From positions 620,001-684,000 of the forward strand of contig MCGO01000010.1 in the NCBI GenBank assembly GCA_002104985.1: a stretch of 64,000 bases of DNA, in the 5' to 3' direction. The stretch's first letter is position 1, and every line of letters starts with the position of its first letter. Below, in pieces: positions 46,604 to 58,015 of the stretch. The notes under the pieces are model-generated. The model worked only from the letters and a program-made list of their open reading frames with translations, did no database searches and was not told where the DNA came from. The translations under genes and the position numbers were made by a program. This DNA is from Rhizoclosmatium globosum (Eukaryota > Chytridiomycota > Chytridiomycetes > Chytridiales > Chytriomycetaceae).

Positions 46604-46716
46604 ATAACGCTTACCCTTAATTCATTTCTTCAAAGCTCGAATGACTTACTTCTTATACTTTCAAATAAAGGAGAATGTGTTTTTCCATTTGTCCTGTTTG
46701 TTTTCTTGAAATCAAA

Positions 46717-48781
46717 ATGCTGAGTGAAGACCAAATAGCGCCGTCACTGCCCCTGCGCAACTGGCAGTTCAACGTGATTGAACTTCCCGGCAGGATAACC
46801 TCGGGAAGCCCGGAAGGAGCCGTGGCGGCACTTGGAGGAATGGATGCAATTGAAAGGGTTTGTTTGGAAGCTTCTCAACCAGTTAACTCATTTGGATTAA
46901 ATCATTAAATCAAAGGCATTTTCAAACGATCTTGTTCCACTTGAACTTCGAGTGAGGCCCGAGGATCCTTTTGCCCATCCGCTTCTCGGCGAAATAATTG
47001 CAACGTCAAACTTGGTTCTCAAAGTATCCAAAAAGAGAAAGAAGAAGGGCTCAGGCCCAAATGGCGAATACATTGATTCAGATTATAAGTTTGTGACGGA
47101 GATTGTGGGTATCGTCACAAAAACGGGAAGATTCAGAGGTTTGTTTTCTGTTGGTCAAGGTTTGACGTTAACTTTCTGGCACAAAAGCTCTTGCTGACTA
47201 TCAATACGTCGTTGACCCGGAAGATCCTATGAGAAAGCTGAAAAAGAGCTTGAATGATTTTGACAGTATGTTTTTGCACGCGACAATGTGTTCATCTGTT
47301 GGGAACTAACTGTCCTCCCAGTCGAAGGAATCTCAAAGTTTGAACTGAGCCCCGACCAAGGAGTTCAGCCAAATTTGCGGAGTATTCCTCCTCCAAGTTT
47401 CTCTCGAATCGAATGGTCACTCAATTACAGGTAATACATTCGCCAAAACTGTGGACGATTCAGAAATAACATTCGACCATAGGTACCAGCAGTTTACAGA
47501 GATGGCAGAAGTCAGGTTACCCCCAAACCGCGGAGGAGAGGTACTTGTCAACAAACCACATCAAAAACTCATACACCTCCAAAAACAAAGGTCATTAAAG
47601 TAACAAGACGCCCACCACGCAACCCAATGCTCAAATTCCGCAAAGACACAATCCGAGTCCCATCCGGCCCCACACCCGAAATCCTATCCCTCCTCAACTC
47701 CTCCTTCTCCGGAAACGACCACTTCCACACCCGCATAACCCAACTCTTCACCGACCGCCCCGTCTGGACATTCCGCGCCCTCTTCAACAACTGCAAAGAC
47801 ATCTCCAAAAAGAAGACAGACTCGAAACTCGTCCCCTTCCTCATGACCAAGCACGCGTACTTTATCACTTGGGGCCCGTGGCAGGAATGTTGGGCGCGGT
47901 ATGGGTATGATCCGCGACAGGAACGGGAGGCTCGGTTTTATCAGATTGTTAGTATGAGGAGTATCAAGATTCCTACAACGCTCAAGAGGGCCAAGAGGTT
48001 GATTGGTGTGAATAATCGGGAGCGGCTTCTTGGGGCTTTGGCGAATTTGAATGAGGAGGATGATGAGTTGAGTTTTGTGGGGGGTTTTTTGTTGTTGTTT
48101 GGTGGTTTTTTGTACTGACAGTTTTTGGGATTCATGTCAATAGCAAGTCGCATATTTTTGATGGAACTTTGTGGAAAGGTGTTGCGCGCATGCAAGTATG
48201 TGATATTACTGATCCGGATGTTGTTCGAATTGTTCAAAGCACTCGTGGACGTCGCTCTTGTGATGTGAGCGAATCTATTTTGTTCATTCATTACTTATTT
48301 GTACGAGTCAGGTCAAAGATGGATGGTTTGACACGGCAGTGATTGAGAGTATTCGTAAGATTGTTCGAACCAAGATCATGCAACAGACGGGAAGACAGGT
48401 GGATGAAACTGATCTTCCTGAATATGTTAGTGATAATGAAGAGGAAGAAGAGGAGGAGGATGAGGAAGAGGAAATTGAGGGAACTGAAGAGAGATTGGAA
48501 GAAAGACCCAACAAAGGAAAAGGACGGGCTGACACAGACCATAATCAAAATGAGGATGATTTCATGGAAGACGATATCAACCTTGCTGTCAACACATCAG
48601 CATCTATATCTTCAAAGGTTTGTTTTACCACAACCATGTTTCATGCTCACACTCCTTTCAACAGATTGACGAACTGATGAAGTCTCTTCAAACAAGCCAA
48701 ATTGGAGTGGTTGGTCAAGGAGTGAATTCCATGATGGATGATGAAGACGAGTTTGATTATTTTGAGGATGAGGATGAATAA
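46717..48781 (+). CDS. TFC1: TFIIIC subunit (Tfc1/Sfc1/GTF3C5 type)
   Basis: Subunit of the RNA polymerase III factor that binds the tRNA-gene A box. Many short introns. N-terminal dimerisation part: LPLRNWQFNVIELPGRI, GGMDAIER|AFSNDLVPLELRVRPEDPFAHPLLGEI, NLVLKVSKKRKKK, RIEWSLNYR. DNA-binding part: HFHTRITQLFTDRPVWTFRALFNNC, WGPWQECWARYGYDPRQEREARFYQIVSMR, the last being characteristic of the family. After an intron KSHIFDG|TLWKGVARMQVCDITDPDVVRIV continues. The C-terminus is strongly acidic (Glu/Asp runs, 48420-48480 and the last 20 residues), as in yeast tau95. Start at ATG 46717 (MLSEDQIAPSLPLRNW). A frame adjustment is needed near 48070-48130, probably an intron GTGGGG..ATAG. Confidence 0.82.
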
Positions 48782-48900
48782 AGTCTTTAGGTGTGGCTTT
48801 TATGAATAACAAAACGAAAGTGCAAACAACTATAGAACTGTCTCAACGAAAATAAACTCAAACTAAAAACAGTGGTAAAACGAAAACGAAAACAGAGTTT

Positions 48901-50484
48901 TTAAAAGTCCTGTGAACGAAAACGGTGAGCTTACGAAGTCACCACAATTACAAAGGTTACTTACAGTAAACAAGCTCTTGAAAGGATCTCCACCAGCAGT
49001 GACAACACCCATTTGCGCCAACTCTTCCTTTGGCAGCTCAGGGTACATTTCGAAATTCCTGGCATCACCGGCATGCGCCACGATAGGTACAATAGGCGCA
49101 CCAACGCCCTTCATCAACAACCCGTTCCAGTCAACTCCACGGAACCATCTGTGCTTCTTAATGTCATCAGATCCAAGCTTCAAGTTTCCAAGACGCTTTG
49201 TACGGTCTGCTGTCAGCAGGCGCTTGATCAAGTCCTTTGCGTTCACGTCAAAGTGGGCTGGGAAGGCGATTTTTCCGGCGAGAATCTTTTCGTAGATTCC
49301 GAATGGGTTGTCGTCAAAGAATGGGGGGTATCTGTTTGGAATTAGGAGTCAGGCTGTGTAATTAAGGTGAATTAACAGGGGGGAGACAGGGCTTACCCGG
49401 CAAGCATTTCGAAAATGAGGATACCAAGTGCCCACCAGTCGACTGGCTTTCCGTGTCCCTTAGATTGAATGATTTCTGGAGCAAGGTATTCTGGAGTTCC
49501 ACAAAGAGTCCAGGTTCTAAATAGATTCGTTTAAATTCAAGAATACGGAAACGGCAACGTGGTGAAGATTTTACCTGTCCTCTACTTTCTTGGCGAATCC
49601 AAAGTCAGCAATCTTGATGTGACCATGGTGGTCCAGCAGCAGATTCTCTGGCTTCAAGTCTCTGTAGATAATGTCTCGCTCGTGGAGGTATTCGATGGCA
49701 AGCACGATTTCCGCAGCATAGAAACGAGTCATGTCGTTTGAGAAGCGGCCAGCGCGACGGAGGTGAGAGAAGAGCTCTCCACCTACAACATACTCAAGAA
49801 GCATATATACATTCTTCTCGTCCTGGAATGTACAGAGCCTAATTGGGTGGATTGTTTGTAAATAAGGGAAAATGCTGAAATGCAAATTTGAGTGCAGAGC
49901 CACTCACAGGTTGACAATGAATGGGAAGTTGATTTCATGCAGGATTTGCTTCTCAGAGTTGATGTGTTCTACTTGCTTCAATCGCACAACTTCCACCTTC
50001 TTGAGCATCTTCATGGCGTAGTACTGATCAGAGTTTCCATAGCGTACCAGATATACTCGTCCGAATGTTCCGGTTCCTATTCGATTTTTAAGGTGTTAGC
50101 TGCAAGGGGAAGAGAGGAGAGGGAGGAGTTAAGTGGGAGGCGGAATGAAATTTTTGGACACAGAGCGAGGGCCAAGACGCATGCATCACAGTTGACCACC
50201 CAACTTGTTCATAACTCGTGAATAACACAGAGCATAGGTAAATGGCAGGCAGAAGTAGGATTAAGGGACTTGGGGGTGGATGCGTTTGAAAATTTGAAAC
50301 ATGATTAGGGGAGGAGCCAATATGCGCAAGAGTGAAAGTTGGGCGTGGCTTAGGGCGTACCTAGCGTGCGAATGAACTGGAAGTCAGATAGAGAGTAACC
50401 CATTCGGGCACCGTTTGAGGCGGGGATCGAGTTGGGATCGAGAAGGTACGATGCTGTGATTGGAGTTCCGTCGGCAGCCAACAT
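48901..50484 (-). CDS. TPK: cAMP-dependent protein kinase catalytic subunit (PKA)
   Basis: AGC kinase. N-terminus [42 protein letters not shown], a long intron (about 50085-50360), [21 protein letters not shown] (catalytic Lys), [70 protein letters not shown] (activation-loop Thr), [15 protein letters not shown], and the C-lobe ending [16 protein letters not shown]. The last intron gives the C-terminus [12 protein letters not shown], the FxxF hydrophobic motif of PKA. All introns are in phase. A TAG trinucleotide run lies just upstream of the ATG (50486-50503), in the 5' leader. Confidence 0.92.
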
Positions 50485-50756
50485 TGTAGTAGTAGTAGTA
50501 GTAGCGAAAGAGACTAATGCAGAAGAAGGGTGTGGAGGATGCAGAGCAAGGGCAGATCAGGAAGGAGCTGCCGATGCAAGAAAAGGGTGGTGGTGGTTGG
50601 CGTGTTTCCAAACAAGTTTTGCAAATTGGATCAAAGGGGACTATGAAACAAAGAATGCTCCTCCTTTTCTCTTTATCTTGTACTTTAATTTAACATGGTA
50701 ATGTCCATGTTTATGTCAACTTTCCATTTCTTGTTTTAAATCAGGATTCAGGCACA

Positions 50757-53700
50757 ATGCCGTCCATCATCAAGCTGCGAATCCACTCGGCGCGCAACCT
50801 GCCCGTGATGGACCGCGCCACCGAGCTGACTGGTACAGCCTCCTCCTGCTAACTAAGCATTCAGCCAATAAATAACAAGCCCCGAATCAGACGCGTTCGT
50901 CGAGGCAAAGTTCAGCGACTACGACCAAGTGCGAACAAAGACGTGTCGCCGCACCCTGAGCCCGACCTGGAACGAGGACTTCCGCATCGTTTGTCCAGCC
51001 CGTTCTATTGATTAGATAATCACTGATACGAAGCAACTCGCAGGAAGTCTCAAACGACGCCGACCTCCAAAACGAACCACTCGAAATAAAGGTCATGGAC
51101 TACGATCAAATTGGCTATTCAGATGCAATTGGCGGCGTCTTTGTTGATCTGAATCCGCTTCTGGCCTGGGACTCAACGAGCAGGGACTCGACTCTGAGCG
51201 GCTGGTTCCCAATCTTCGACTCCCTCAGAGGCATCTGTGGCGAGATTCTGATCACAGTCAAACTCAACTTCTTTGGTGATTCAAATCAGTATTCAGACTC
51301 AAGTACCGGTAAATAGATGGGGCTCCTGATTCACACTTAAATACTGAGTTGATGTTGTTTTGACAGCCGTACAGTTTTTTACAACACCAGCCGTTCCACC
51401 AATGTATATTGTCACTGGAGTACTTGGTTATGTTAGTACTTTGGAGCGTGAGGATGATCCTGAGTATCACTGGGCCGATAACTTCAGAACCCCTCGAACT
51501 TCAAACGACGCAAGGTAAGTCATTGAACACTGACAACTTCACAACTCATTCAAAAATCACAACAGAATGCGTATCATGTACCGGCTTTCGGGTCAACTGC
51601 GGCGTCAGTTGGGGAAAAAGGTGGAAAACTTGGGAGGAAACGCGGTCTTGGGATACAAACAATACTTTGACTTTGAAACCGAGCATCGTTCTATAACTGC
51701 TCGTGCCATCGGGACGGCGGTGACTCTTGCGACTCCAGAGCAAGTAATGGCCACAATCATCAACAGTCCCTCTTTAGCAGGCGAGCTTGGCAGTTTCCGA
51801 AACCTCGGACCTGGAGGACTTAGTTTTGATGCGAATGCTGCCTCCTCCATGACTCCAACAGCAACCGGGATTCCCCTTGACGCCCCTTTCCAAACACGAA
51901 CCAGCTCAATTTTCAGTCCAGCAGGAAATCCCACCACAACATCAGGCCCAACAACACTACCACAGCTTTCAACGACTCGCCTCCCTATTGTTGAATCCCC
52001 AGGAACCTCACCAACAGAAAACCTCCCACCGCCCCTTCAACCCCTCCCAACCTCCACCGCAATCAAACAAATCGACCAATACCCCGTAACCCTCACAACA
52101 TTCCCTCCAAACACCCTCCTCGGCCTCGGAGGCCTCGTCTGCGCAACCTCCGTAAAAATCCTCGACAACTCAACAGACAACAAAGAGTCCCGCGACATAT
52201 GGTGGCAGGAACTCCGTGACGAAATCAAGTCACACGCGCGAAGCCTCGGGTGTCCGTTGATTGTTGGGTATACCGAGCAAATGACGGTTTGTGAAGAGTT
52301 GGTTGTGTGTTATTGTTATGGGACGGCGGCGGTTGTTGATTTGAATGCGTTTGGGGGGGTGGTGCCTGCGGGTACTCTTGCGGCTATGCCGGTTGGTGGT
52401 GCTGCGACGTTTAGTAAGAGTCGTGTGGCGAGTAGTAGTGGGAGTATGGATAATATTGGGTTGGTTGGGTATACTGGGGCGTCGAATCGGATTGGGACGA
52501 GTGGGACTTATGATGACATGGATTTGCCGATCCCTTCAACGCCGGCGATGGTTGGACGGAGTAGCGGGATTATGTCGTTTAATCAGAGTACTGCAGCGTT
52601 TATGGAGAAGTTAAAGAAGAAAAGGAAGAAGAAGAGAATGAATCCTGGTGAGTTTTCTTGGGTGGAAGTGTGTTTTGGATATTGAATGGATTCAATAGGT
52701 TGTCAGGCTTGTCATATCACAGTAAGCAGGGCTGACTCGTATCAAAATAATACCACGTACACTCGGTGTGGTGTGTGCAAGAAAAAGTTTGTCCCTGAGA
52801 TCCTGTTGAGTACAATTGAACCACCTGCTGAACTTGAAACAATTGGAAAATCTGTCATGATCGAAGCACATGGTAACGCATATCTACGAAAGTCTGATTA
52901 ATCCCTAACTTTGCAAACTATTAGTTGTCGTATCAAAAAATCTCGAGGAGAATCACACGCCGTCATCGTGTCCGAATCAATGCCTTTCGCTCAATACGAC
53001 ATCCACCGCCAACTCCTTTTCAAACTCCGCATCCACGGATTAAACGCAATCTTTGGCTTAAAAATCCAGTATTCAATCGGTGAATCACTCATGACTGCCG
53101 TTGCCACAGGAACTGCCGTATACCTGAAAGCCCTTCCCCCACCGGCTCCACTTAAGCTACTCCGAACGCTTGAAGTCGAAGATGCGGAAGACCGGCAACT
53201 CGTAGAAGACCAACGCAGGATTATGGAGCAGAGTGAATTGAATCGTAGACAGATTGAAGCTGCACTTGCGCAAGATTTGGAGATTCAGCAGCGTGCTGCG
53301 ATTGCGGCTATGGCAGCGAGTATGGAGTCGTTTGGAGGCAGAAAGTCTGGATTGAATGATGTTCGTGAGACTGAGGGAGTGCCACAGCATCGAGATTCCG
53401 GGATAAGTAATGAAGAAGCGGAGAGTGACTCGGATAGTGATGATTCCGTGTCAAGTGACTCTGATGCTGAATATGAGGTTGCTGCGAGAGGCCAGAGGAA
53501 TGTGGTGGTGCAGATTGATGATGAACATGATGAGGATTTGGTTCTGATGATGGATGCACAGTTTCGGGATGGGTTCCAGATCAAGAATATTGAATCTGCG
53601 ATCAAGTCTGAAGCACGGATACTAGCAACTTGTATACTGTTCAAAGTATATCCATGGTTCGGCAAGGATTTATTCCATTGTCTTCCCATCACCCGAACCG

Positions 53701-54679
53701 ACAGTTGGCAAAACTGTTCCAAGATCTGTACCAGGAATTGCAGTTCCAGTTCTCCTACGTGAATCCATGTGTGATTGTGGGTGTTGATTATGATATCCAA
53801 GTCCTCAAACTGAACGAAATTCAAATTCGTTTGACGGGAGTTGCGTTGGGAGTCGCAAAGGAAGGTCAAGATGAATCGTCGGAGAATGATTTGGATGAAG
53901 AAACGGGGTCATTGTGTTTAAGCGACCGTGCTCCATCTCCAAGTAGGAAGTCAATGTCCAAAATCAACTCAATCTGGGCCCAAGACAAATGACAAACACA
54001 TCTGTCACTTCATTAGACGAGACTGATAAAAAGGAGTCGGACGAAGAAAGCGAAACAGATGACGACTTGATGTACAGTGACGACGAATTGGAAGAAGTGA
54101 AGTTAGCCGCAGGGGGTATGACAACAGGCAGTATCCCAAACACCCCAGCCGCACTAGAAAACACCTTCCCAATTCCCGGATCAGCTCTCAATGCAACAAC
54201 AAACACATCATCTCCATCTCCAAACCGTCTCCCAAGCTCCATCACCGGCGGCCTCGTCTCCTTCGCAAAGAAAGAAACAAGCCTCGTCCAAGTCCCACGA
54301 GCCGTTGAAATCACGCCGTTATCATACGTCCCACAAAGCAGAATCGAAAAGTTTTTGGGTCGCGTCTCGTTGCATTTTGTGAAGGAGGCTTCTATACTAT
54401 ATGAAGTGGGAACTGTGGGTGGCGGTATGGGGGATTTGCACATACGTTCCTCGCAGAGTTTTACGCGGTTGCACGTGCGTATACTGTCGCGCTTGGTGGT
54501 AACGCCATGATTAGCTTCACGGTTGAGGAGAGCATGTTTTATGAAAGTATCAAGAATCAAGGGTATTCGTTGATTAGTGTGAGTGGAGATGTTGTGCAGG
54601 TTGCTCATTCGCCAAAGAGGAAGCGATATATGAGAGTAATCAGAAGCATCAGCATTCAGTGTTGTTGGGAGGGTTATGA
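50757..54679 (+). CDS. C2CD5-like C2-domain protein
   Basis: Starts MPSIIKLRIHSARNLPVMDRATELT|DAFVEAKFSDYDQVRTKTCRRTLSPTWNEDF, a C2 domain with calcium-type Asp residues, then LEIKVMDYDQIGYSDAIGGVFVDLNPLL and GWFPIFDSLRGICGEILITVKLNFFGD. The following SGQLRRQLGKKVENLGGNAVLGYKQYFDFE and AIGTAVTL match C2CD5 (CDP138), a protein of insulin-stimulated vesicle fusion in animals. Middle part: CQACHITVSR zinc-like site, acidic Ser-rich linker, QLAKLFQDLYQELQFQFSYVNPCVIVGV, ITPLSYVPQSRIEKFLG. The C-terminal conserved block HTFLAEFYAVARAYTVALGGNAMISF needs GGGG to GGGGG near 54430; the end needs AAA to AAAA near 54617. Further break near 53625. Stop 54679 lies 28 bp from LYAR. Confidence 0.85.
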
Positions 54680-54707
54680 AATTAAAAAACAACTGAGGCT
54701 TTTCTAT

Positions 54708-55439
54708 TTATTGGATTGTGATTGTTCCGTCTTCACCGAGAGTGACAGTCACGCTTTCGTCAAATTTGCTAGCAACATCTTCTTTGGATACTTTTCCATC
54801 ACGCTTTTTCGAAATCTTGCTGGCAACTTTGGCACGCAATGCTTCCAAGGTCAATCCATTGTCCTTCTTAAGAACCGACTTGATGGTTTTCTTGAAGTCA
54901 AAGTCAGAGTCCTCCTTGGATTCCTTTTTGCTCTTCTTTGGGACAGTCTTTTCCTCCTCTTCTTCGTCGTTGTTTTGTTCAGGTTCTGCACGCTTTTTGT
55001 CTTTGGTTTCGGAGAGTTGGGCAATCAAAGGTGCTGATTTTGGGGCGGCAGAAATGTTGGCAGAAGATGAAGTTGAAGCTGCGGCTGGAGCTGGAGCTTG
55101 TTTCTGTTGTTGTTGCTGTTGGCCCTGTAATAACTTAATGAGTTTGGTGTGAAACAAGCAAGTATTCAGAAGGAACAAACCTTCTTTGGCGCCTTGTACA
55201 CAGACTTTTGGTACTTTTCAGCTTCAGAGATACATGAAGTGTGGGTCTTGTACTGTGAATAGCTTCAGTCTCATGTACTTCTAAGTTGGAAGCAATCATT
55301 GTTGACTCACGTCGTTTCCCTGGAAAGTAGTAGAGCAATCGATACAAGTGAATTGTGCGTAGTAGCAACGCTGCTTGTGCTGATCGAGCTTTGGCTTCTT
55401 GATGGTTTCCTGGCAGGATTCACAAACGAATGAGACCAT
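54708..55439 (-). CDS. LYAR-type nucleolar zinc-finger protein
   Basis: N-terminus MVSFVCESCQETIKKPKLDQHKQRCYYAQFTCIDCSTTFQGND|YKTHTSCISEAEKYQKSVYKAPKK contains the two LYAR-type zinc fingers (C..C..H..C and C..C..H..C), with introns near 55146-55184 region and 55251-55309. Then a Gln run, an Ala/Ser linker, an acidic and basic stretch (DEEEEEKTVPKKSKKESKEDSDFDFKKTIKSVL) and a C-terminal winged-helix-like region ending DESVTVTLGEDGTITIQ. LYAR family proteins act in rRNA transcription and pre-rRNA processing. All parts join in frame. Confidence 0.85.
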
Positions 55440-55753
55440 AGTGTTTGAAGAGTTGGAAAAAAAGAAAGAAAGGGAGACACGCGAAATACAGAAAATAAAG
55501 GAACAGGACTTGGAGATATAACTGCGGCCCATGTAATAATGAAGGGTGGAATGATTTATTTGGAATGTTGACTTTGGACTTTGAAAGCGGCCATATCAAA
55601 CTACTTGGAGCGGCACAGTATTGAAATCCAATGGATTCTAACTATATTACATACTTTTGTTTATTGTATATATTTGGGAACCTATTGATATTGGACGGTA
55701 TAATCACCAAGTATCACCAAGGGTAGACACCTAATTCCAGAGACACCCAAACG

Positions 55754-55760
55754 TATAAAT
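55754..55760 (+). promoter_or_regulatory. Candidate TATA box of the eL38 gene
   Basis: TATAAAT about 95 bp upstream of the likely eL38 ATG, within the 411-bp divergent region between LYAR and eL38. The rest of that region (55440-55850) shows no gene. Confidence 0.4.
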
Positions 55761-55850
55761 TATTCTCTTAATACTTGTTCTTTGGGTTAGGTATTGTGAA
55801 CTAAAGTCTTTGATTTGTTGGTGTTGGAACTGTACTGATTTTTCACACAA

Positions 55851-56519
55851 ATGGTTGGCATCCCACGTCGCCTCACAACTCCATCCCCTCACCATCAGAC
55901 CATCGCAGCAGCATCATCACACGTTGAATCAACAGCAGATACCATCCGATTCGATATTGTTGTAAAGAGGGCCTTGTATTTAGTGTGGATCGACTAGGAT
56001 GGACGTTGTTTGGAGATGCCGTTTCAGGCGGCTCACACCAAACAACCACTCAAATGCCTCGGACTCGATATGGCCTGAGAAAGCAATCTTTCAGAAAGAA
56101 GTTGGTTTGGACTGTCAGAGAATGTGCTGGGGAGGCCGAAGCAGTAGCAGCCGTAAACTGTCACAACAACTACGAAGCAACAACACACCATCAACGGAGA
56201 AACCCTGCAAGACACACAAACACCCATACTCCGAAACCAACTCCAAACCCTGCACAATATATAAAGAAGGCTAACTCCCATCCCCCCAAAACTCCAGCCA
56301 AAGCAGATCACCGAAATCAAGGACTTCCTCCTCACTGCCCGCAGAAAGGACGCCAAGTCCATCAAGATCAAGAAGAACGGAAACGCCTACAAGTTCAAGG
56401 TCCGTTGCTCCAAGTACCTCTACACCTTGAAGGTTGCCGATGCTGACAAGGCCAAGAAGTTGAGACAGTCCCTCCCACCAGGTCTCCAGATCACCGACTT
56501 GGACAAGAAGTCCAAGTAA
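55851..56519 (+). CDS. RPL38: Ribosomal protein eL38
   Basis: Large-subunit ribosomal protein. The coding exon 56298-56519 gives [26 protein letters not shown].. through ..[12 protein letters not shown], full-length for eL38 except the initiator Met. As in many ribosomal protein genes the first exon is probably only ATG: ATG 55851 followed by GTTGGC would start a 444-nt intron ending ACTCCAG at 56297. The donor GTTGGC is not ideal, so another ATG-GT exon cannot be excluded. The intron holds no clear box C/D or H/ACA snoRNA. Convergent with LSM12, about 260 bp away. Confidence 0.85.
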
Positions 56520-56777
56520 ATCAAAAACAAAAACATCGTTTTCGTCCACTTGCCATATAGTATGTAACGGGAATATATGATGATTACTTGGAGAGGAAGG
56601 AAATCCTTTTTTTTTCTTTGTGATTGTCTGGATTTTGTGTCCATAATAAACCGCAACTTCTTGAACTCTGGTTGTATTATTATGGGTTGGTGTCTTGGTA
56701 TACGAGGATGTTGAAGGCATGCAGAAAGTTAAACTCCAAAGGAAATGGGGAAGAACCACGCTTTATTCCACACATTC

Positions 56778-57951
56778 TCACTCAATTCGAGCGAGTAAAC
56801 TTCCCAATACTCTTTGCACGCGTTCAACAGCTTGTCCAGCAGTTGCAGTGATTCCTCGCACCTCGTCCACACCATATGGAGCCATAATCATGACTTCATC
56901 AAGAACAATAATCGCATCTCCTTTCCATTTTGTTGGAAGAGTCTTGTCGAGAGCGTTGAAGATGTCCTATGATGGTTTGAGTCGAGTTAGTGATATACGA
57001 TGATGCCAATGTCCCGATCCGATGCACTGTCAAACCAGTATCCTTCAATCACGATCCTCAAATCCAATCCATAGTAGAGTCCAAAGATTCAAGTCAATCA
57101 TTGAAGTCAAGTCAGAGATGTTTCCCATCCCCATTCTGTGATACCACTCATCTCTCACTCTCTGAACAACCTCCCATAAAAAACAAGATAGAAATGATAG
57201 GTATACCTGAGCGCGCTTTGACACATTAACACCAATTTTCTTGACGTTATCACGTTCCTTTGCAATCGCAGCCCTCTCCTTTGCCAAGATTTTGTTCACA
57301 TTGAATTGCGGAGCCGTGGGAACTTTCAGAAGAGACGTTGGAAGTGCAGGAAGTGCAGCTGTCGTAGACGTTGGGGTTGTAGACTGATGAGGGGGGTCAG
57401 CAGAGGTTGGAGAGGTCTTTGAAGTTCCCGCCACGATTTGAGCGGCTGTTGGGCCGCCCTTTGACCATGCGGAGACAGGTTTCTGAGGAGCGGGTTGAGA
57501 TTGTGCGGGGACTGGGACTGGGGCTGGGGATTGGGCAATGGGCGAGGGTTCCTTTGGTTTGTCGAGGTTTATCGCTGATTTGATTGAAGCGATTTTGAGG
57601 AAGTGGAAGTCGTCTGCGCGGGTTCCTGTGTTTTATTTGGGATCAGAGTGAAGGCCAATGACAGGATTGGTGGGGGGAGCAAGAGTGACTCGGAAGGAGG
57701 CTACGAACCCTTTTCCTTCACACTTGAAATTGATTGGAGAACGAGGAGGCCGAGCACGCGTTCGTAGGCAAAGACGAGACCGGCGAACTCGGAACCGTCA
57801 ACAAGGACAACCTTGACCTTGGTGCCGATGAGCGAGGCGGCATTGGCATTCGACTGGAGCGTGTGTGCATTGGAGGAAGTGGTGGAAGAAGTGGTGGTGG
57901 TGGTGGTGGTGGTGGTGGTTGTGGTGGGGGTCCAGTCGTTGCAGATGTCAT
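56778..57951 (-). CDS. LSM12: LSM12-like protein
   Basis: Contains an Lsm/Sm-like fold (AASLIGTKVKVVLVDGSEFAGLVFAYERVLGLLVLQS), then FHFLKIASIKSAINLDKPKEPSP, a Pro/Thr/Ser-rich linker, and a C-terminal anticodon-binding-like (AD) domain: KERDNVKKIGVNVSKRAQ|DIFNALDKTLPTKWKGDAIIVLDEVMIMAPYGVDEV, ending LLARIE. LSM12 links RNA-binding complexes such as Ataxin-2. Introns lie near 56966-57208 and 57628-57710. The N-terminus is a CCA repeat that reads poly-Thr or poly-Pro by frame. Start MTSATTG at 57951 joins the Lsm frame if the run of five C has six; the literal open frame instead begins at 58017, overlapping the divergent gene. Confidence 0.82.
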
Positions 57952-58015
57952 TTGCTGCTTGTTGTGAACAAATTAATACTGGTTTACTTTCTGACCTTCG
58001 AGAACAAATAACAAT

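Noticed and set aside
57718..57967. Poly-Pro or poly-Gly proteins at the CCA/GGT repeat
   Set aside because: These are alternative frames of the LSM12 N-terminal repeat; the Lsm domain fixes the real frame as poly-Thr.
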